From NCBI GenBank assembly GCA_016713245.1, contig JADJPM010000004.1, forward strand, positions 186,001-250,000: a stretch of DNA of 64,000 nucleotides. The letters run 5' to 3'. Numbering within the stretch: position 1 is the first letter of the stretch; every line of letters begins with the position of its first letter. A model generated the notes under the pieces. That model was not told where the DNA came from. It was given only the letters and a program-made list of their open reading frames with translations, and did not search any database. A program made the position numbers and the translations under genes. This DNA is from Verrucomicrobiaceae bacterium (GTDB lineage: Bacteria > Verrucomicrobiota > Verrucomicrobiia > Verrucomicrobiales > Verrucomicrobiaceae). Positions 59,380 through 64,000 of this stretch are shown here, one piece after another.

Positions 59380-62300
59380 TCAAGGTTGCGTGACTCTGGC
59401 GCGAAGAAAGAGGCGGTTCGTCGGTCCGCTGGCAGTGGCGGTGACCGTGGTGGTGGTGTTTACGGTGTGCGACGAGGCATTGACTGTCTGCCCGTTGAGA
59501 GGGCCATCCAGGCCATCGCAGGCATACCAGTCCACGAGGTTGCTGGACCACTCGTAGAAAATGCTCAGATCGGAAGGTGGGTTGGCACTTCGCGGGTGGG
59601 TGAAGGTGGTGGTGTTGGCAACCGTGGTCAGGTTGGCGAGCCAACCGGATGACTGATCGGGATGGGTGCCGGACCAAGCTTCGAGGCCATTGGAGATCCC
59701 GTCGCCGTCGGGATCGTCCGCCAAGCCTGTCAGGACTCCCACACCTGGATAGTCGGCGATCCAGCGTGAGTAATCGCCAACAACGACAAAGGCGGCGGCA
59801 TCGATGCGGCGCAGTTGGTTGTGGTTCCAAGAATAGTTGTAGGTGCCTGGGTTTCCGCCCTGCTCATATCCTGCGGCACCCGCGTTGGAGCCGAAGTCGC
59901 CGTCCGAATAGATTTTCGTGAGCGGGGCTTGGGGAGCGGAGGCGTCGTTGCCCCGGTTCCCATTGAAGGTCGCAAAGTTGAAGGTGTCGCCGGCGGTCGT
60001 CACGAGACTGACCGTGTTGGTGGAGCTGCCGGCGGATGCCGTTTGGTGCAGCACAATCGACTCCCCGGCCTGGAGGTTGCCGTCGATGGAAACCCAACCC
60101 ACGGCGAGGTCTCCACCGACCGTGTAGTTCCACGTGAAGGTGAGGTTCGCGTTGCCGCCCGAGTAGGTCGTCTGGGTCAGGTCGAGATAGAAAAGATTGG
60201 ACTGGGAGCCGTTGCCGGAGGCGAAGGTCATGGGATTGCCATCATAGGTGGCGGTAAAGGTGTTGCCGGACCCAAACTCGGTGGAAGTCCCCACGATCAA
60301 GAAATCGGCTGCACCGGCATTGACGGTGATGGTTTTTCCTCCGGCGGTGGCATCGATGATCCCGTCGATGTGGGAACCACTCTGCACGACGGTGAAGCCG
60401 GTCTGAGGCGGGGCTGCCGTCGTGAAGTTCCACGTTGTATCATTCGTGATTCCGGGAAACGCGTCTCCGTTCGCATCTTCAACGGCTCCGGGAGCCATCT
60501 GAATCGCATACGCTCGACCATGGAGCAGGTTGTTGGCCGGATTGATCGTGAGGGTCGCACCGGAAATCGACACCTGGGTTCCATCGGTGACGCTGATGGT
60601 GCTTTGGGTGCTGTTGGTCAGATTCTTGATGGTGATGAGACCGGAGCCGGCGGAGATGTTTTCATTGAACGTCACGGTCAGATTGGAAGTGATCGCCACA
60701 TCCACCGAGTTGTCGGCGGGTGAGAGGCCCGTGATCAAAGGAGGCGATGACATCGAGTAAACCTCCTGGCGCGTTCCTTTCTCGATGACAAACGTGTCTC
60801 CGTTGTAGTCGCCATGGAGAAACGGGCTGTCGTAGGATTTGGCCGGCGAGTAGTCCAGAGGGACGCCATTGACCGTTGGTGGGTTGTTGTAGGTCGTATC
60901 CAAGGTCAGGATGTCTCCGTAGATCGTGGTGTAGGTGACCAAGCCGCTGGTGAAGTTCAGCGCTTTCCCTTTCACCAGCGTTTTGAAGGCGGCAAAGCTG
61001 GCCACCTGGTCCTTCGCCATGACCTCGAGGATGAGTGGTTTGAACTTGTCATTGAGCTGGACGATCCAGTGCGCCGGTGCGTTGAAGGAAGTGAAATCAT
61101 AGTTTTCGATCAGGGTATGGCCGGTCCCGACCGGGCGAATGGCGGCGTAGGCCCCATTCACTGCATCCGTTTCGACGAAGACGATCCCATCCTCCTCGAC
61201 CGGGTCGGTCAGCCCGCTCTTGGAAATCCAGGCCCACATTTGCTGAGCGCCCTGATTGGTGTTGAGCACCTGGGTGATCATGCTGCCCTTGCTCTGGACG
61301 GACCAGAAGGCATTGCGTGCATACGATTCATCGCTGGGCAGCACGCAAGGGATGATCCGCGCGGCTTCGGCAGTGCCTGAAAAGATGACGCCTTGGTGAC
61401 GCCCCTGACTGCTGATGGCGACCCAGTCATTCAGGGGCCGCGCATCATACATGGGCGTCCCCATGATGAAAGCGGGGGCACAATAGCTGTATCGCACGAT
61501 GCCGCCCCCATTGGTATTCAGTTTGTAGGGTTGCAGAACGAGCGACTGGTCCCAATTGGTGGTGCCCGCCAACCCGAGCCCCTGTGCTGACTGCCTTACC
61601 TCATAGGTGCCGCGTCCTGCGACATCGACGGCGATGTCCGCAATCACGGGCTTCGGTCGATAGCCGCTGAGGAGGGCATTGACACTGTGACCATCCACGT
61701 TAGGCACCACCCCCAGACCGAAATAGAGGTTCGCCATGTTGCTGCTGATGCCAGCGTGCCCGGCGGTCATGATGGCCCGGAGCTGCGTCCGGGCCTTCCC
61801 GCCGCCGAGGACGTCGTTGAATTGTTCCTGGGCCCAATACGCCCAGAACAAGTCGAGATACATGCCGGCATGTTGCCGAACCTCCGCATCACCGAAGTCG
61901 TAAAAGTTGTAGATTCCTCGGATGCTTTCCCCGTTGTAACCCTGACTCATCATCTCGACAAAGAGCCCTTTGCGGAAGCGCTCGCGCACGTATTCGATGA
62001 AGTAGGCATTCCACGCTGCAAAGAGTTCGCCCGGCTTCGCGCCGTTGTTGTAGGTCTGGTTCTGGTAGAGGGGCAGGTCCTTGGCAATCTTCGAAAAATG
62101 CCAGGCAATCGAAAAGCACTGCACATGGTGGTTTTCCGACTCCCAAAGGTGCCAGGTTTTCGAGTTCTGCACCTCTGCCTTCGCCAACCGCGAGACGAGA
62201 CTCACGTAATGCCAGATCGGCTCCAGGCATTTCGCCTCGGTGGCGGCATCCATCCGGCCCGGTGCCACACTTCCGTTGGTGCCATACATCTCGATGAGGC

Positions 62301-62721
62301 GCAGGACACCATCGGCATGCCAATGAAGGCTGTCGCGATCAACGATTCGGGAATACGTGCTCGTATTGCCTTCCGCCGCTGCGGGGAGAATCTCCGCCTC
62401 ATCGGCAGGAGTGAGTTCGCGGAGGTAATAGCGGGCGTTTTGCTGGAGCCTGGCATTGGCTGCTGCCAGCGACTCATTCAAACGAAAGCAACGGGCGGCA
62501 TACCCCACTACGGACCACGAATACCCTCGCGCGTAATACGGACGGTCCACATCCAGCGGCGCCTTCACCTTTTCGAGCGTGTAGGGATCACCCGACTCCG
62601 CCTCAAACACCTGGTCAATCCGACCCTCAATGCCGGCGATCAGGTCTTCCGGCGTGGTCTGAGCGCCAACGGAAGGCTCCAGGCCCGCGATCAACAGGAT
62701 GAGGAGGAGCCTATTTCTCAC
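59380..62721 (-). CDS. Giant secreted protein: lyase-like alpha/alpha-barrel plus Ig-like (SbsA/Big_5) domain
   Basis: 1113 residues with a signal peptide (RLLLILLIAGLEPSVGA). Residues 30-330 are helical, with WHLWESENHHVQCFSIAWHF and GYNGESIRGIYNFYDFGDAEV, resembling alginate or heparin lyase-type alpha/alpha barrels. A beta-sandwich region follows to about 640 (DWVAISSQGRHQGVIFSG). SbsA/Big_5 Ig-like domain: LSPADNSVDVAITSNLTVTFNENISAGSG. The end has a DDPDGDGISNGLEAWSGTHP motif and a discoidin-like tail. Probably a polysaccharide lyase; no catalytic set was identified with confidence. The start overlaps the following DUF6807 gene by 11 bp, so they are co-transcribed. Confidence 0.7.
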   Translation of the reverse strand: MRNRLLLILLIAGLEPSVGAQTTPEDLIAGIEGRIDQVFEAESGDPYTLEKVKAPLDVDRPYYARGYSWSVVGYAARCFRLNESLAAANARLQQNARYYLRELTPADEAEILPAAAEGNTSTYSRIVDRDSLHWHADGVLRLIEMYGTNGSVAPGRMDAATEAKCLEPIWHYVSLVSRLAKAEVQNSKTWHLWESENHHVQCFSIAWHFSKIAKDLPLYQNQTYNNGAKPGELFAAWNAYFIEYVRERFRKGLFVEMMSQGYNGESIRGIYNFYDFGDAEVRQHAGMYLDLFWAYWAQEQFNDVLGGGKARTQLRAIMTAGHAGISSNMANLYFGLGVVPNVDGHSVNALLSGYRPKPVIADIAVDVAGRGTYEVRQSAQGLGLAGTTNWDQSLVLQPYKLNTNGGGIVRYSYCAPAFIMGTPMYDARPLNDWVAISSQGRHQGVIFSGTAEAARIIPCVLPSDESYARNAFWSVQSKGSMITQVLNTNQGAQQMWAWISKSGLTDPVEEDGIVFVETDAVNGAYAAIRPVGTGHTLIENYDFTSFNAPAHWIVQLNDKFKPLILEVMAKDQVASFAAFKTLVKGKALNFTSGLVTYTTIYGDILTLDTTYNNPPTVNGVPLDYSPAKSYDSPFLHGDYNGDTFVIEKGTRQEVYSMSSPPLITGLSPADNSVDVAITSNLTVTFNENISAGSGLITIKNLTNSTQSTISVTDGTQVSISGATLTINPANNLLHGRAYAIQMAPGAVEDANGDAFPGITNDTTWNFTTAAPPQTGFTVVQSGSHIDGIIDATAGGKTITVNAGAADFLIVGTSTEFGSGNTFTATYDGNPMTFASGNGSQSNLFYLDLTQTTYSGGNANLTFTWNYTVGGDLAVGWVSIDGNLQAGESIVLHQTASAGSSTNTVSLVTTAGDTFNFATFNGNRGNDASAPQAPLTKIYSDGDFGSNAGAAGYEQGGNPGTYNYSWNHNQLRRIDAAAFVVVGDYSRWIADYPGVGVLTGLADDPDGDGISNGLEAWSGTHPDQSSGWLANLTTVANTTTFTHPRSANPPSDLSIFYEWSSNLVDWYACDGLDGPLNGQTVNASSHTVNTTTTVTATASGPTNRLFLRARVTQP

Positions 62722-63688
62722 TCTTCGCGTAGTCGTCCCAGTGTTGTTGGATCAGCTTCACGTCGGCGGCCTTCGATGTCACCAGGTAGCGGTAGCGTGA
62801 AACGTATTCCTCACCGGGCGCGATCTTGAACGGACCTTCGACCATGGGAGAAAAGCAGAAGTAGGGTTTGTTCGGGTGAATCCGCACGGATTGGGGTGCG
62901 CGGAAGTTTTTCGGACTGCAAAAGATGGCGGACGACACGTCCTGGCCGTCAATCCGGCCGGAGAGGGCGACCCAGTTGGGGCGGGTGTGATTGCCTTCCC
63001 AGCGGTCCTTGCCGTCGCTGGTGAGGAACTGCAGGTCGCCCGGCTTGATGCTGTGATCGTCCTTTTCCTTCAGCCACTGGTAGTTGCCGCGGATCGACAT
63101 GCCGCCGTAGTGATATTGGGCCAGGTTCAGCGGCTTGTCGGTCACGCATCGCTGAACGCTGACGACGTCGAAGAGAAAATGGTCTGCCGGGGTTTGATGA
63201 ACGGTGACCGTCCAGACCTCATGGATCACATCGATCCACTTGTCGCCGACCTTCACCATGAACGCGTGTTTGACGCTGAAGGAGACCTTCTGCTCCTCCT
63301 GTTTCCGGTCCACCACCTCGCGAAACTCGATTCGGCCGAGATCTTCCGCTTGGTTCCAAAAGTCCACTTTCTGCCCGTCGTAGCCTGCTTTTGTCCACGC
63401 AAAAAAAAGCGCGTGTTGATGGGCATGGTCCTCGGGATAGTCGCCTGTGAGCTCCTGCCCGGTCGGAGTGTAGATGGGATGAATGTAGCCGCTGCGGCTA
63501 AAGTGCTTCTCAATGCCTTCGGGCACGGGCCTCGCGGTCTTGACGTATTCGAGCACCGTTTTGTCGCGCTGGCTGATGCGAATGGTGTCGGCCGTCTCCG
63601 TAAGCTTAAGGTCACCGCCCCGAACGGTCATCGGAGCTATGGTGAACAAGCAAAACAGCGCGAGCAGGGTTGTGGAGATTCGTTTCAT
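62711..63688 (-). CDS. Secreted DUF6807 (PmoA-like) family protein
   Basis: 325 residues from the ATG at 63688, with a signal peptide (STTLLALFCLFTIAPMTV). Family marks: SGYIHPIYTPTGQELTGDYPEDHAHQHALFFAW (His-rich strand), YHYGGMSIRGNYQW and WVALSGRIDGQDVSSAIFC. These proteins were named methane oxygenase PmoA-like by structural similarity but occur in non-methanotrophs next to sugar-degradation genes, so methane oxidation is not implied. It is the first gene of a two-gene unit with the lyase-like giant. Confidence 0.82.
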   Translation of the reverse strand: MKRISTTLLALFCLFTIAPMTVRGGDLKLTETADTIRISQRDKTVLEYVKTARPVPEGIEKHFSRSGYIHPIYTPTGQELTGDYPEDHAHQHALFFAWTKAGYDGQKVDFWNQAEDLGRIEFREVVDRKQEEQKVSFSVKHAFMVKVGDKWIDVIHEVWTVTVHQTPADHFLFDVVSVQRCVTDKPLNLAQYHYGGMSIRGNYQWLKEKDDHSIKPGDLQFLTSDGKDRWEGNHTRPNWVALSGRIDGQDVSSAIFCSPKNFRAPQSVRIHPNKPYFCFSPMVEGPFKIAPGEEYVSRYRYLVTSKAADVKLIQQHWDDYAKSEK

Positions 63689-63853
63689 GGGCGGTTGATG
63701 ACGGTGAGGCGGTTCATCTGAGTGATAGTTAATTAATGGCAAGGGAGCCGAACGAAGTGAGACAGACAGCCGAAGGCTGCCCGAAGGGAAGCGGAGCGCA
63801 TCAATGGGGGCAGAGGAATGGATTTCATCATGTTAGACAGGCAGAGTCAGAAC
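63689..63853. other. Intergenic region with low-complexity and repeat sequence
   Basis: 165 bp. It has an AT-rich island (AGTTAATTAATGG, about 63727-63739) that could be the promoter of the DUF6807 gene, then GAGACAGACAGCC- and CCGAAGGG-type repeat sequence, then the start of a GGCAGAAGAATG-type repeat. No gene is apparent. Confidence 0.4.
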
Positions 63854-63880
63854 TCATTCCCTTGCCCCGATTCCTTTGCC
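63809..63880. repeat. GGCAGAAGAATG stem-loop repeat, copy 3 (diverged)
   Basis: The left arm GGCAGAGGAATG pairs with GGCAAAGGAATC read from the other end. More diverged than the copies at 47761 and 53745. The right arm overlaps the last codons of the minus-strand gene at the window edge. Confidence 0.5.
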
Positions 63881-64000
63881 ATCACCCTTCTTATCCCGCT
63901 TCTTCTCTTTTTTGCCCTTCTGGGTCTCCTTGCGCTCTGGGGTCAGGGCAGAGGGAAGAGGTTTGGCGGCGGTTTCGAAGCTGGGAACCAGGGCGCGGAG
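63854..64000 (-). CDS. C-terminal end of an unidentified protein (5' end outside window)
   Basis: 48 codons open to the window edge, reading LRALVPSFETAAKPLPS and then a lysine-rich tail (KETQKGKKEKKRDKKGDGKG). Sulfatases of this phylum sometimes end like this, but there is too little sequence to decide. The stop codon lies in repeat sequence. Confidence 0.4.
   Translation of the reverse strand, partial: LRALVPSFETAAKPLPSALTPERKETQKGKKEKKRDKKGDGKGIGARE

Noticed and set aside
62711..63688. Methane monooxygenase subunit
   Set aside because: The PmoA label of DUF6807 is structural. There are no membrane helices of pMMO type and no pmoB/pmoC genes.

Overview
The window looks like chromosomal DNA of a GC-rich member of the Verrucomicrobia (Verrucomicrobiales type). 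The main evidence is the set of Planctomycetes/Verrucomicrobia signature families: secreted DUF1549/DUF1553 proteins paired with Tat-type DUF1501 proteins (twice), a DUF1552 + DUF1592 pair, ECF sigma factors followed by one-TM anti-sigma-like proteins, several secreted sialidase-type hydrolases, DUF6807 (PmoA-like) and DUF6797-type proteins. No rRNA or tRNA gene and no CRISPR array was seen.

Layout. 1-7.1 kb: the end of parB, a lipoprotein, a DUF1549/DUF1553 + DUF1501 pair split by a small GxxExxY cassette bounded by 35-bp inverted repeats, then divergent type II secretion genes gspK and gspE. 7.3-10.9 kb: a second DUF1549/DUF1553 + DUF1501 pair, each gene with an apparent one-base frameshift, closed by a strong terminator. 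11-13.8 kb: argH and an NhaD-like antiporter. 13.8-16.3 kb: a sialidase gene cut by a complete IS3-family element (exact 4-bp duplication; the frame is restored when the element is removed). 16.4-28.6 kb: a large DUF6797/cytochrome protein, a two-gene ATPase operon (AAA ATPase and AAA-TPR ATPase) behind a 28-bp palindrome, a Gfo/Idh/MocA oxidoreductase, a membrane protein, a SnoaL-like protein and another sialidase. 28.6-30.5 kb: a nest of mobile DNA (dispersed repeat, 275-bp MITE-like element, IS1182-family element). 30.5-37.4 kb: two secreted proteins, a two-gene SF1 helicase operon (UvrD-like + UPF1/DNA2-like) and a secreted DapA-family protein.

37.4-43.5 kb holds two ECF sigma operons. 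The first ends in a multidomain EF-hand/redoxin/cytochrome/copper-monooxygenase protein (also frameshifted). The second ends in a small protein of a family that recurs at 51.8 kb. 43.6-51.8 kb: sialidase, FAD oxidoreductase, DUF1552 and a 1328-residue DUF1592 protein. 51.8-54.4 kb: a small protein, an XRE regulator, a striking array of about 18 palindromes spaced exactly 21 bp that can also be read as a heptapeptide-repeat protein, and two unrecognised accessory proteins. 54.3-64 kb: a probable polysaccharide-degrading region with a Calx-beta/pectate-lyase-like giant, a MarR regulator sharing an operator-like palindrome with it, an Ig-domain lyase-like giant and a DUF6807 protein.

The genes fit a saprophyte or particle degrader with a large secretome (T2SS, sialidases, beta-helix proteins) and heavy use of sulfatase-neighbourhood families. 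Superimposed is a dense population of small repeats: paired palindromes with GTAG...CTAC-type flanks, two of them translated in frame inside genes, and GGCAGAAGAATG stem-loops. The best candidates for undescribed biology are the 21-bp phased palindrome array, the helicase pair, the ATPase pair and the GxxExxY inverted-repeat cassette. All calls come from reading the sequence; no database search was possible.
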